Source: Deltaproteobacteria bacterium (GTDB taxonomy: Bacteria > Desulfobacterota > Syntrophobacteria > Syntrophobacterales > Syntrophobacteraceae). From it: DNA of 64,000 nucleotides. The stretch spans positions 1 through 64,000 of the forward strand of contig JAJXYD010000041.1 in assembly GCA_021780695.1 (NCBI GenBank). The letters run 5' to 3'. The translations under genes were made by a program, and so were the position numbers. Within the stretch, counting starts at the first letter, position 1; each line of letters starts with the position of its first letter. Shown here one piece after another: positions 26,617 through 34,519 of the stretch. The notes under the pieces were generated by a model, which was not told the DNA's origin, did not search any database, and was given only the letters and a program-made list of their open reading frames with translations.

Positions 26617-27125
26617 ATCTGTAAGCGCTCCGTCCTGACTATATCAAAAATGCGGCCGGTTTCTTAGTGCTCATTTTGGGCATCCTTGGCTGTTTTTGGC
26701 TGATAATACAGGGAAATTTTTTTTATTTTTTTATAACCTACTAATTTTATTAGAGAAAGTCTCTCCGGGGGGCGAAAATAACAGCGGTTTTCCAGTTGGA
26801 AACAGCGACATAACAGCCATGCATTCATCTCCTCATGCTCCCCAGGGAGGAGCGGGTCCTCTTGTCCGGCGGGGCAAGATTTTGGTTTTGGGTCTTGGCA
26901 ACGGGCGGAGGGCTACTCAGGCTATTGGCGGCTCGATTCTAAAGGCGCACAAAAATGGGGGCAAAACGGCAACCGGAACAGGCAAAAAGGGGCGGCAAAA
27001 GAAGGGGAAACGAGAAAGGGCAAAAGTGTGTAATTGGGCTATATTGCGAAGCGGAGCTATTGCAAGAGAGCCGGGCCGGAACTATGTTGAAGGGATTGTT
27101 TTAAACAACCGAAAAAATCAACGGC
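26617..27125. other. Spacer between the radical-SAM gene and tpx
   Basis: An open frame continues upstream of tpx from 26696 but is Lys/Gly-rich low-complexity sequence without a start signal, and it fits no family. No clear promoter could be fixed. It holds the divergent control regions of the two genes. Confidence 0.4.
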
Positions 27126-27136
27126 AAAGGAGGATT

Positions 27137-27658
27137 ATGGCGGAGCGAGCGAATGGAGTAACGATGCGGGGCAAACCTCTCACACTGGTTGGAAACGAGG
27201 TCAAAGCGGGCGAGAAGGCCCCCGATTTCGAGCTTGTGGATAACGGCCTTGGGCGGGTAAAGCTGTCGGCCTATGCGGGCAAGGTGGTGGTGATAGTATC
27301 GGTGCCTTCCCTGGATACGCCGGTTTGCGATCTGGAAACGCGCAGATTTAACCAGGAAGCGGGCAATTTGGGCGAGAACGTGGCGGTGCTGGCGGTAAGC
27401 ATGGACCTGCCCTTTGCACAAAAGAGGTGGTGCGGGGCTGCGGGAGTTTCGCACGTAACCACTCTTTCCGATCACCTGGAGGCTTCTTTCGGTTTGGCCT
27501 ACGGTCTATTGATAAAAGAGCTGCGGTTGCTGGCAAGAGCGGTAATCGTGATCGATTCCTCCGGAAAGGTAAGCTACATCGAGCTGGTAAAGGAAATCGG
27601 CGATGAGCCCAATTACGAAGCCGCGCTAGAGGCGGTCAAAAAGTGTGCGGCCGGGTAG
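27137..27658 (+). CDS. tpx: Thiol peroxidase (Tpx, peroxiredoxin)
   Basis: A 173-residue atypical 2-Cys peroxiredoxin that reduces hydroperoxides with thioredoxin. The peroxidatic Cys is in SLDTPVCDLETRRF and the resolving Cys in RWCGAAG. The ATG at 27137 is chosen because AAAGGAGG lies 5 nt upstream and the product then begins like known Tpx proteins. The gene is monocistronic, ending at a strong hairpin. Confidence 0.93.
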   Translation: MAERANGVTMRGKPLTLVGNEVKAGEKAPDFELVDNGLGRVKLSAYAGKVVVIVSVPSLDTPVCDLETRRFNQEAGNLGENVAVLAVSMDLPFAQKRWCGAAGVSHVTTLSDHLEASFGLAYGLLIKELRLLARAVIVIDSSGKVSYIELVKEIGDEPNYEAALEAVKKCAAG

Positions 27659-27671
27659 GGCCGGGGGTTAG

Positions 27672-27704
27672 AGACGGCGAAAACCGGGAGGTTTTCGCCG
27701 TCTT
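27672..27704. terminator. Hairpin between convergent tpx and TPP-enzyme genes
   Basis: AGACGGCGAAAACC (27672-27685) pairs with GGTTTTCGCCGTCT (27690-27703) around a GGGA loop. It lies between two convergent genes and can stop transcription from both sides; the T-run is short. Confidence 0.75.
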
Positions 27705-27741
27705 CGAAATGGTTGCGCCGGTATTAATCAAGCCCGCAGGT

Positions 27742-29520
27742 TCAACCGGTGACCTTTCGCATGAGGACCCGGCTAATCATACGGAAACGGTCGCTTGAGG
27801 GAAACTGTTTTAGAACTGTTTTGGCTACCCCTTGAGTAAAGCGGGTTCTTTTGGAATAGTCGATATTTACCTCAACGATAACGGGGCGTGCGCCCTCGGC
27901 CATTGCGAGCGCGGCCCGGATGGAGCCGGCAATCCGGGCGTTGCAGCCGATGGAGACATAGCCCGCGCCTACGGCCAGAGCCATAGCGTCGAGGCGAAGT
28001 TTTCCAAGGGCGGTGCAGGGCTTTCGATTATAGGTCAATTCCTGCCCCTGTGCTATCTGGGAGAGTTCACCGTCGCAGAAGACAAAACAGGCCATGCCCA
28101 CGCCCTCGGTTACCGCGGTGAGAAGTTCCAGGCCGGTCATAAGAAAGGAGCCGTCTCCGACAATACCGACCACCTGTTTTGCGGGGTTAACCAGTTTTGC
28201 ACCGATAGCGGCCGGGATGCAATAGCCCATGCAGTTAAAATCGGTGGGGGAGATAAAGGAGCGTTTGCGGCGGACTTCAAAGAGTTCGGCGGCAAGAAAG
28301 GTGTGGTTGCCGTCATCGACGACCATGATGGCGTCATCGGCCAGCTGTTTTCGCAGTTCGTCAAAAAACATGGCGGGGTTGACTTTTCCATTGCGGTGTT
28401 TTAGCCATTCTTCCCGGTAGGCGCTTTTTTGTTCCGCTATATGTTTTACGACCCGCAGCCGTCTGTCCTCGTTTTGGGGCTTGCGCTCGAGCAGTTTTTC
28501 CAAAAGCTTGGGGACAACTATTCGCGAATCGCCTTCAATGGTCACTTTAGCCGGGAAATTGCGGTTAAAGGCCCCCGGGTCCACATCGATGTGGATAAGG
28601 TTTTCGGGAACGACGCAGCCGTAGCTTCCGGTTGGAATTTCGCCAAAACGGGTTCCGACAGCCAGCAGGCAATCGCAGCCCTTAAAGGCGTTTTCGGCCG
28701 CGGGGACAGCCGCCCGGCTAAAGCCCATGCCGGTATGGAGCGGATGGGTGCCCGGAAAGGCGCTCATCCCCTGGAGGGTCGTGGAAACCGGGGCTCCCAG
28801 CAAGGCGGCTATGCGCCCGGTTTCGTGGTCGACATCGACTGCGCCCCAGCCCACGAAAATTCCGGGAGCGGAAGCTTTGACCAATAGATCGACGGCCTGA
28901 TCCAGAGCGGCTTCATCGAGGTTTCTGGAGGGGAAAAAGGGCTGAAACGCGGGCAGGGTTTCCACTTCCCCGTGGAAAAGCTGAATGTTGGCGGGTATCT
29001 CAACTACCACCGGCCCGGGCATACCGCTTACCGCCCGACGATAGGCCTCGAAAATGGTGGGCACTACGTCACGGTGTTCCTTAACCAGCCAGCTTCCCTT
29101 GCAGATGCCCGAAAGAATCCCGTGCTGGTCGATTTCGTGGAGCTTAAAGCCAAATTCGATGTCGGTGCGCGTGCCCCCGGTAATCACCAGGAGCGGAACG
29201 CCGTCGAGGAAGGCTTCGCCAATTCCGCTCATCGCATAGGTCAGTCCGGCCGCGGGCACGATTACCAGAACCCCTATCTCCCCTGTTGAGCAACGGCTTA
29301 TGCCGTCGGCGATAAATGCCGCTCCGGCCTCGTGGGTGACAAGGATCGGGCGAATGGCCGAGGATTTGTTGAGTTCGTCATAGATCTCGGTGTTGTGCAC
29401 GCCGGGAATGCCGAAGGTATGAGATACGGGCAACTGCTCGAGCGCGTATCGCACGAGCCAGGCGCCGCTTCGCTTTCCCCCCACTTTTATCGCAGTCTCG
29501 CCTCTACCGGGCTGTGACAT
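27742..29520 (-). CDS. Thiamine-pyrophosphate-dependent enzyme (acetolactate synthase-like)
   Basis: A 592-residue TPP enzyme with the three-domain build of acetolactate synthase, pyruvate oxidase and related decarboxylases. The catalytic Glu is in ILVTHEAGAAFIADG, and the TPP/Mg motif begins GDGSFLMTGLELLTAV (about residue 430). No regulatory small subunit is nearby and the neighbour is a FAD dehydrogenase, so branched-chain amino acid synthesis is unlikely; an oxo-acid decarboxylase or carboligase in catabolism fits better. Its start overlaps the stop of the upstream gene by 17 bp. Confidence 0.85.
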   Translation of the reverse strand: MSQPGRGETAIKVGGKRSGAWLVRYALEQLPVSHTFGIPGVHNTEIYDELNKSSAIRPILVTHEAGAAFIADGISRCSTGEIGVLVIVPAAGLTYAMSGIGEAFLDGVPLLVITGGTRTDIEFGFKLHEIDQHGILSGICKGSWLVKEHRDVVPTIFEAYRRAVSGMPGPVVVEIPANIQLFHGEVETLPAFQPFFPSRNLDEAALDQAVDLLVKASAPGIFVGWGAVDVDHETGRIAALLGAPVSTTLQGMSAFPGTHPLHTGMGFSRAAVPAAENAFKGCDCLLAVGTRFGEIPTGSYGCVVPENLIHIDVDPGAFNRNFPAKVTIEGDSRIVVPKLLEKLLERKPQNEDRRLRVVKHIAEQKSAYREEWLKHRNGKVNPAMFFDELRKQLADDAIMVVDDGNHTFLAAELFEVRRKRSFISPTDFNCMGYCIPAAIGAKLVNPAKQVVGIVGDGSFLMTGLELLTAVTEGVGMACFVFCDGELSQIAQGQELTYNRKPCTALGKLRLDAMALAVGAGYVSIGCNARIAGSIRAALAMAEGARPVIVEVNIDYSKRTRFTQGVAKTVLKQFPSSDRFRMISRVLMRKVTG

Positions 29521-31138
29521 CTTTTCCTCCCCCTATAGTCTTTCCGGCAACCCTTCCGGTCAGAACGCAACTGCCCAAAAAGGTCCCTTCAAGAGAACGC
29601 AGTCCGTGAATGCCTCCCCCGCCAAACCCGGCAGCCTCACCCACCGCATAGAGCCCGTCTATCGGTGCTCCCTGCCTGTCAAGCACCCTGCACCGCAGGT
29701 CCGTTTGAATCCCTCCGAGGCTTTTACGCGAGAGGATGAACTCCCTTATGGCAATTAGGGGCCGTGCCCGGGGATCGAGAATTTTTTGGAATTTGCAGGT
29801 GCGCATCCGATCTCCCAGATAGTTTCTGTGGGCCGCGATACGCTGGAGTTGCTCATCGTTATGAAAGGCTTTGCCACGGTCGATCATTTCGTCATAGCTC
29901 GTTATGTCTTCTGTCATTGCCCCCAGATCCACTCTTAGCCCAAACAGGCTCCTTTCGTTCATCTTGCCGGCCAGTTCAGGCAAGGTGTGCGCGGCGATAA
30001 AATCTTGCGGGCACTCGGAGAGAAGCCTCTCCACAAGTTCATCGTTTCCAAACAAGGATTGTTTCACTAACATTTTGCGGCTCTTTTTAACAAAAGCGCT
30101 CATGTATTCGGCACCCGAGACGGCAAGCTCTTTTGCCGCGATTTTCCAGTTTAGAACCTGCCAGGAATATCCCCCGGGCTGCCCGACAATGTTTTCCACC
30201 AGAGAGCGGGTGTCGGTATAGCCCATTAGCGGCATGGGCCCGATGCGCTTTCCCAGAGCGTTAAGCCAAAGGGCAGAGCGCGGGGGCACAAGACTCAAGC
30301 CGTCGAAAGGCTTTCTGCGGGCAGGATGGTTAACCCCGGCGGCGTAATGCCACTGCTTGTCCAGATGGGTGAGATTGGCCCCCAAATCCGCGACCTTATC
30401 GTGGAGCAACCCGTCTGCGTAGATATGGGCGCCGTTTAGCATAATTTCGGGAACCGGCCCCCACTGCGGACACCAGTTGCCGCGCACCTTGCCCATATCT
30501 GCTCCGCAAATCCCACCGGATGCAATTACGACCTCTCCGGCGGCCCTAAACTGCCTTGCGCCGGCAAGCTCTATTCCCGATACGCCGCAAACGCGCCCTC
30601 CCGCCATATCGACGCCGTTTACCTCATGGTCGAACAGCAGGGCTAAGTTGCCGCGTTTGGGATGATTTTCCAGGGCTCCCAGGAGGCGCCGGATAATTTC
30701 AGCACCCGTTCCCCAGGTTATATGCCAGCGCGGCACGGAATTTCCCGGCATAAACAGCCCTCGTTCGGCCCAGTTTACAATCGGCAGAAATTTGACCTTC
30801 AACTCATCTAAAAAATTGTAGATATACTCGATTGAGTTTTCGCAATAGGCTTTGGCCCAGGCCAACGGCCAGCGATCGTTTTGCCCAAAGCCGGCAAAAC
30901 TCAGCCAGTCGCGGTAGGCAAGCTCGGGTGAGTCCTTAATCCCAAGGCGCCTCTGGTGAGGGGTTCCGACAAAATGGATTCCACCGAAAGACTCCCTGGC
31001 AAGACCTCCGAATCTCTCGCGCCTGTCCTTATCGATCAAGAGGACTTTGCAGCCGTGATCGAGCAACTCGCAGGCGGTAACCATACCCGCAAGTCCACCG
31101 CCGGCTATTACCACATCCGCCTGGTAGCTTTTCGTCAT
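29504..31138 (-). CDS. FAD-binding dehydrogenase (fumarate reductase / ketosteroid dehydrogenase-like flavoprotein)
   Basis: A 544-residue flavoprotein. The dinucleotide site is VVIAGGGLAGMVTACELLDHGCKVLLIDKD near the N-terminus, and a second FAD contact is seen at the C-terminus (GLYAVGEAAGFGGGGIHGLRSLEGTFLGSCVLTGRVAG). This matches the PRK12834-type group within the FAD_binding_2 family. ATG 31138 (MTKSYQ) is preferred to an upstream TTG. It overlaps the TPP enzyme gene, so the proteins are probably made together. Substrate unknown; a 2-enoyl or keto-acid reduction or desaturation would fit. Confidence 0.85.
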   Translation of the reverse strand: MTKSYQADVVIAGGGLAGMVTACELLDHGCKVLLIDKDRRERFGGLARESFGGIHFVGTPHQRRLGIKDSPELAYRDWLSFAGFGQNDRWPLAWAKAYCENSIEYIYNFLDELKVKFLPIVNWAERGLFMPGNSVPRWHITWGTGAEIIRRLLGALENHPKRGNLALLFDHEVNGVDMAGGRVCGVSGIELAGARQFRAAGEVVIASGGICGADMGKVRGNWCPQWGPVPEIMLNGAHIYADGLLHDKVADLGANLTHLDKQWHYAAGVNHPARRKPFDGLSLVPPRSALWLNALGKRIGPMPLMGYTDTRSLVENIVGQPGGYSWQVLNWKIAAKELAVSGAEYMSAFVKKSRKMLVKQSLFGNDELVERLLSECPQDFIAAHTLPELAGKMNERSLFGLRVDLGAMTEDITSYDEMIDRGKAFHNDEQLQRIAAHRNYLGDRMRTCKFQKILDPRARPLIAIREFILSRKSLGGIQTDLRCRVLDRQGAPIDGLYAVGEAAGFGGGGIHGLRSLEGTFLGSCVLTGRVAGKTIGGGKDVTAR

Positions 31139-31211
31139 CTGCACCCCATTTCCGGTCCCGGATTTTAAAGCCAATGTCCGGGCAGCGAAAAAAATCCACT
31201 GCCGAGATTGT

Positions 31212-31937
31212 TTAACCCTTCGCCCCGTCGGGTTGTTGCAGGCGGGGCGGAACGAATGCGTGGGTCAAAGCGTCCACGATGGTATCTTCCCAAACCTTTT
31301 CATCGAAGCCCACTTCATGAACCGTCCAGTGCCTGTGCACCGCAAACCAGCCGATGGAAGCCAAAATGAACCTGGCGGAGGCGCACACGTCGGCAACTTT
31401 GCGCAGAAGCCCCCGGGCCATTCTCTTATTAAGGTAACCAACCAGGAGCCCCATCAGCTCTTCGACTATATTGACGTAGAAATCGGCCAGTTCAGGGCAA
31501 TTTTGCGAGGAGCGAAGCAGCATGATTATACCATGCCGGTAGGTGTTGAAGATGGAGCATAAATTCCGGATGATTGCTTCAAATTCCCGGTGTACGCCGG
31601 CTGTCGGGTCTGCCTTCAGAGGTTTTTCAAAAAGAGCGCAAAATTTTGAATATACAAAGGCATTTCTTCCCGAGGTTATCTCCCAGTCCCAGGACGGCGA
31701 ACTTATCGGAACCGGTATCGAGCGAATGTCCTGGTCGTTAAAAAAGATATATTTCAAAAGAAAGTTAAAAAGAGATTCCTTGCTTTTGAAATAAAGATAG
31801 AGGGTTCCAAGGGCCATACCGCTCTCTTTAGCGATAAAAGACATCCGGGCCTCTTTGTAGCCTCGGGCGGAAAAGACCTTAACGGCGGATTGCATGATTT
31901 TTTTCAGCTGTTTAGTTTTTCTGTCTTCCTGGGTCAT
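31212..31937 (-). CDS. TetR-family transcriptional regulator
   Basis: A 241-residue repressor. The N-terminal helix-turn-helix is KIMQSAVKVFSARGYKEARMSFIAKESGMALGTLYLYFKSKESLF (about 13-57). The remainder is the helical ligand-binding domain. It is the first gene of an operon with the FAD dehydrogenase and the TPP enzyme (73 bp gap) and has a palindromic operator in its own promoter, so it is likely autoregulated and controls both enzymes. Confidence 0.88.
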   Translation of the reverse strand: MTQEDRKTKQLKKIMQSAVKVFSARGYKEARMSFIAKESGMALGTLYLYFKSKESLFNFLLKYIFFNDQDIRSIPVPISSPSWDWEITSGRNAFVYSKFCALFEKPLKADPTAGVHREFEAIIRNLCSIFNTYRHGIIMLLRSSQNCPELADFYVNIVEELMGLLVGYLNKRMARGLLRKVADVCASARFILASIGWFAVHRHWTVHEVGFDEKVWEDTIVDALTHAFVPPRLQQPDGAKG

Positions 31938-31998
31938 ATTTTTACAGTTTCCAATAGTCCTTTCAAGGGAGCGCTCCGGGGCGGGAGGCTGACAGAAA

Positions 31999-32044
31999 TG
32001 AATGATTCATTCAGTCATTTATCCTGTTCTCTCCGACTCGTCAA
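31999..32044 (-). promoter_or_regulatory. Promoter and TetR-type operator of the FAD/TPP operon
   Basis: On the minus strand TTGACG (32044-32039) and ATAAAT (32022-32017) are 16 bp apart. Just downstream lies the perfect palindrome TGAATGATTCATTCA (31999-32013), of the kind bound by TetR-family repressors, covering the expected start of transcription. Confidence 0.6.
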
Positions 32045-32150
32045 TAATTTTTAGAAGGCGTCTGAGAAGGAACCCAGTGGGGAATGGAGCTGGAAAAGGG
32101 CTAAATATTTTTTCTTATCGTGGAGAGTCCCAAGCGGGCCGGGTTTTTAA

Positions 32151-32193
32151 TTGACATTTTCCAAGAGCGACATATAAGTAATAATTGATATGT
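32151..32193 (+). promoter_or_regulatory. Promoter and possible ArsR operator of the selenoprotein operon
   Basis: TTGACA (32151-32156) and TATAAG (32173-32178) are 16 bp apart. ACATAT (32170-32175) and ATATGT (32188-32193), 12 bp apart, form an inverted repeat over the -10 region, similar in scale to ArsR/SmtB operators. Repressor binding here would block transcription of the operon beginning with the arsR-family gene at 32419. Confidence 0.55.
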
Positions 32194-32199
32194 TTATTT

Positions 32200-32365
32200 A
32201 TTGCCTTACGCTCTATGGTGGTCAAACCGGTCTTTCTGCCGGACGGGTATGGTTACAGGCCCGGGAAATCGGCGCTGGACGCCCTAGCGGTAACACGCAA
32301 GCGGTGCCGACAATATGAGTGGAGCTTGGAGTTCGACATAAAAGGCAGGTTTGACAAGAGTGCGG
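32200..32365 (+). pseudogene. Fragment of a group II intron reverse transcriptase
   Basis: The plus-strand frame reads VKPVFLPDGYGYRPGKSALD followed by ALAVTRKRCRQYEWSLEFDI and KGRFD, matching the palm region of group II intron-encoded proteins (FHPDSYGYRPGRSALDAV..., LEFDIKGLFD). The essential FADD block and all other domains are absent. About 50 codons of a once full-length gene remain, lying in the leader between the promoter and the arsR-family gene. Confidence 0.85.
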
Positions 32366-32418
32366 CGAGGCCAAGGCTACCCTATCCTTTTAACATAACT
32401 CAGTATGGATGAGAGTCC

Positions 32419-32796
32419 GTGGAAAAGAAAGCCGGCGTAAAAGTCTCAGTTAACCTTGATTTTGCCGAGAACGCAGGGGAAGCCGAAAAGCTTTTGGACG
32501 AAGACTTCCAAAGGGTGGCCTTTCTTGCAAAGAGCCTCTCGGATGCAAATCGGTTGCGGATTTTAGTCTGCGTTGGCAAGGGCAAGAAATCGGTTTCCGC
32601 GATCGTTGAGGAAGTGGGTTTGTCCCAGCCCCTTGTTTCCCATCACCTAAAAGAGCTCAAACGTTCGCTTCTGGTCAGAATCGAGCGCAACGGCCCTTTC
32701 ATATATCATGAACTGGCAGAGGCGAGGATCCTCGATATAGTTCGAGCCCTTAGCGGCGTGGCCGAAGAGATGTTAGCCGCAAGGAAAACCTTTTAG
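32419..32796 (+). CDS. ArsR/SmtB-family transcriptional repressor
   Basis: A 125-residue winged-helix regulator starting at GTG 32419. The DNA-reading part is LSDANRLRILVCVGKGKKSVSAIVEEVGLSQPLVSHHLKELKRSLLV (about 40-88). The usual metal-binding ELCVCD motif on the recognition helix side is absent: the position reads KKSVSAIVEEV, and the only cysteine is C51. Arsenite sensing through the classical triad is therefore not possible; the signal may be another metalloid, a sulfur or redox cue, or bind elsewhere. It heads the operon of the three UGA-containing genes. Confidence 0.88.
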   Translation: MEKKAGVKVSVNLDFAENAGEAEKLLDEDFQRVAFLAKSLSDANRLRILVCVGKGKKSVSAIVEEVGLSQPLVSHHLKELKRSLLVRIERNGPFIYHELAEARILDIVRALSGVAEEMLAARKTF

Positions 32797-32822
32797 CAGG
32801 ACTGGAGGCATATCTGAAAGGC

Positions 32823-33272
32823 ATGGACGAGATGCTTGAAATTTTTGGTCGAATGGACCCGGAGGTTGCTTTAAGCCAAATAGGCACAGTACTGAAGGAG
32901 ATATTTTCCACCCTGGGCGAAGAGGTGCGTTCGCAATTTCTCTGGGAACTTATGGGAGAGTCCAAAGGCGATAAGGTCACAAGCCTTGTTCATCTCTGAC
33001 TGGCCGAGTGTATGGGCGAAGGTGTCGACCCGACTCAAATGTGTCAGAGACTGGTGGATAAGGTTGCTCAGTCAAGGCAACTGCTTGCGATCACCGACCC
33101 GGAGTTGCTGGTGCTTTTCGAAGACTGGTTCGAGGAACTCGAAGAGGAGATCGTCAGCCTTGTGAAGGAGTACGGCCCCCTGGGTCCAACGGAGCTGGGG
33201 CAAAAGCTGGGGCTTTCACAAAGGGGGGCGACATTTCTTCTCTCCAAGCTGGGCCGGGAGGGAAAACTTTGA
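32823..33272 (+). CDS. Predicted selenoprotein of unrecognised family (UGA at codon 59)
   Basis: Reading through TGA at 32997-32999 as selenocysteine gives 149 residues. Without readthrough there would be a 58-residue piece and an 86-residue piece in the same frame, the second starting at ATG 33012 with no ribosome binding site. The product is helical: residues 1-58 contain DPEVALSQIGTVLKEIFSTL, U59 lies in SLVHL-U-LAEC (a U-x3-C pair), and the end (about 115-149, GPLGPTELGQKLGLSQRGAT) resembles a winged helix. A hairpin at 33006-33036 downstream of the UGA fits a SECIS element. The start could also be ATG 32832. GGAGG lies at 32804-32808. No function assigned. Confidence 0.65.
33006..33036 (+). 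promoter_or_regulatory. Candidate SECIS hairpin for the first UGA
   Basis: GAGT (33006-33009) pairs with ACTC (33033-33036), GGG (33014-33016) with CCC (33029-33031) and CGA (33017-33019) with TCG (33025-33027), with one bulged A. The apical loop is AGGTG (33020-33024), beginning 21 nt after the TGA, close to the spacing and G-containing loop of bacterial SECIS elements. Confidence 0.6.
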
Positions 33273-33346
33273 AGCTTTGCCGGGCTTTAAGCGCAGGGGG
33301 AAAGACGTGTCGATAATCAAATGACATTGCGAAGGAGGCCAAAGAG

Positions 33347-33667
33347 ATGAAAATAGGCATTATTTGTTCTTCCAAGGACCCGGAAATTCTTTGGAACACT
33401 TTTCGTTTCGCCAATTTTTGCCTGGAAAAGATGGACGATGTCATGCTTTTTCTCAACTGCGGCGCAGTGTCCTATCACGAGGTGGATTCTTCCACATACA
33501 AACTCGAAGAGCTCCTTAAGTCTTTTACCCTAAGTGAGGGCGTTCTGTATAGCTGAGGGTCGTGCATGCGCTCCCGGGGTCTGGGAGAAGCCCAGTACGG
33601 CGACATAGTGACGCAGCAAAATCTTTATGAACTTGTATCGACCTGCGAGAAAGTGCTGTGCTTTTAG
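33347..33667 (+). CDS. DsrE/YedF-like predicted selenoprotein (UGA at codon 70)
   Basis: Reading TGA at 33554-33556 as selenocysteine gives 106 residues, the normal size of a DsrE-fold protein. It starts MKIGIICSSKDPEILWNTFRF and has AAGGAGG before the ATG. The redox motif is U70-G-S-C73, where relatives such as the YedF C-terminal domain have C-G-T-C. Beyond the UGA the family pattern continues (GDIVTQQNLYELVSTCEKVL). Proteins of this fold carry persulfide or selenium. A stop at the UGA would remove the active-site loop and last helix. SECIS-like hairpin at 33571-33587. Confidence 0.82.
33571..33587 (+). promoter_or_regulatory. Candidate SECIS hairpin for the DsrE-like gene
   Basis: CTCCC (33571-33575) and GGGAG (33583-33587) form a perfect stem around GGGGTCT. 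The loop contains GGTCT, as in the E. coli fdhF SECIS apex, and begins 20 nt after the TGA. Confidence 0.75.
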
Positions 33668-33716
33668 CATATCCGCCTTTCAGACGGTATATTTTCGTGT
33701 GAGGGGAGCCGGTAAG

Positions 33717-34469
33717 ATGAAAGAGTCATTAAGTTTAGAAGACATAAGACAAATTGAATCAGGCATCAGCCGGAGGTTCGCAAGGGCCGCGACCCGCCCC
33801 GAGGGAATCTTCAGATACCCTACCGGGGTAGCAGGACTTGAGGGGCAAGGCTATGCCGGGGAGCTTCTAGAAGCGCTCCCCCGGGATGTTTTGGCTTTCT
33901 ATTGCGGAGTGGGAAATCCATTCAGCCTGGGACCGGTCAAAAAGGGCGAGTTTGTTTTGGACATCGGTTGCGGGGCCGGAGTTGATACGATGATTGCCGC
34001 GCTTATGGCCGGCCCCGAGGGAGAAGCGGTCGGCATAGACCTCACTTCGGCAATGGTGGGGCGGGCGAGGGAAAATCTGAAGAAAACCCGCCTTGAAAAC
34101 GTCTTTTTCCAGGAAGGCAGCGCCGAAGACCTGCAATTTGGCGATTCACGCTTCGACGCGGTTATCTCGAACGGTGCCTATAACCTTGTGGTAGATAAGG
34201 CAAGAGCGCTTAGAGAAGCATACAGAGTGCTAAAGCCCAACGGACGCTTTATGATAGCCGACCAGGTGCTAAGAGGGCAAGCGCCCGAGGATTGGGCGGC
34301 CATGATTGGGAGTTGGGCGGGCTGACAAGGCGGGGCCATACCGGGAAAGGATTTCCTGGCGATGATGGGTGAGGCCGGTTTTACCGACGGCCAACTTGTG
34401 GCCGAGACCGGATATAATAGTTCGCCTGCAACCAAGGGGGTATTGTTTCGGGCGAGGAAGCCGAAATAA
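33717..34469 (+). CDS. ArsM-like SAM-dependent methyltransferase, predicted selenoprotein (UGA at codon 203)
   Basis: Reading TGA at 34323-34325 as selenocysteine gives 250 residues. The N-terminal part has EGIFRYPTGVAGLEGQGY and FYCGVGNPFSLG (C63). SAM motif I is VLDIGCGAGVD (80-90), followed by ISNGAYNLV and YRVLKPNGRFMIAD. At the UGA the frame reads SWAG-U-QGGAIPGKDFLAMM, where ArsM-type enzymes have Cys (C-x-x-GAL) that binds arsenite; the C-terminal lobe then continues normally to TAA 34467-34469. GAGGGGA precedes ATG 33717. Likely substrate is a metalloid or chalcogen such as As, Se or Te; this is inference. SECIS-like hairpin at 34341-34359. Confidence 0.82.
34341..34359 (+). promoter_or_regulatory. 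Candidate SECIS hairpin for the methyltransferase gene
   Basis: CCGGGAA (34341-34347) pairs with TTCCTGG (34353-34359), including one G-U pair, around the loop AGGAT, which begins 23 nt after the TGA. The loop has two Gs but not the GGU of fdhF. Confidence 0.6.
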
Positions 34470-34519
34470 TAGATAGGGTATCGCGTTCCATAAATCCGAT
34501 GCTTATGGCCGGTTAGGTC

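Noticed and set aside
26696-27136. N-terminal extension of the tpx frame (147 extra residues)
   Set aside because: The extension is low-complexity Lys/Gly-rich sequence; a strong ribosome binding site and normal Tpx start occur at 27137.
33012-33272. Independent 86-residue gene starting at ATG 33012
   Set aside because: It has no ribosome binding site and is in the same frame as the preceding 58 codons across a single TGA with a SECIS-like hairpin; readthrough explains it better.
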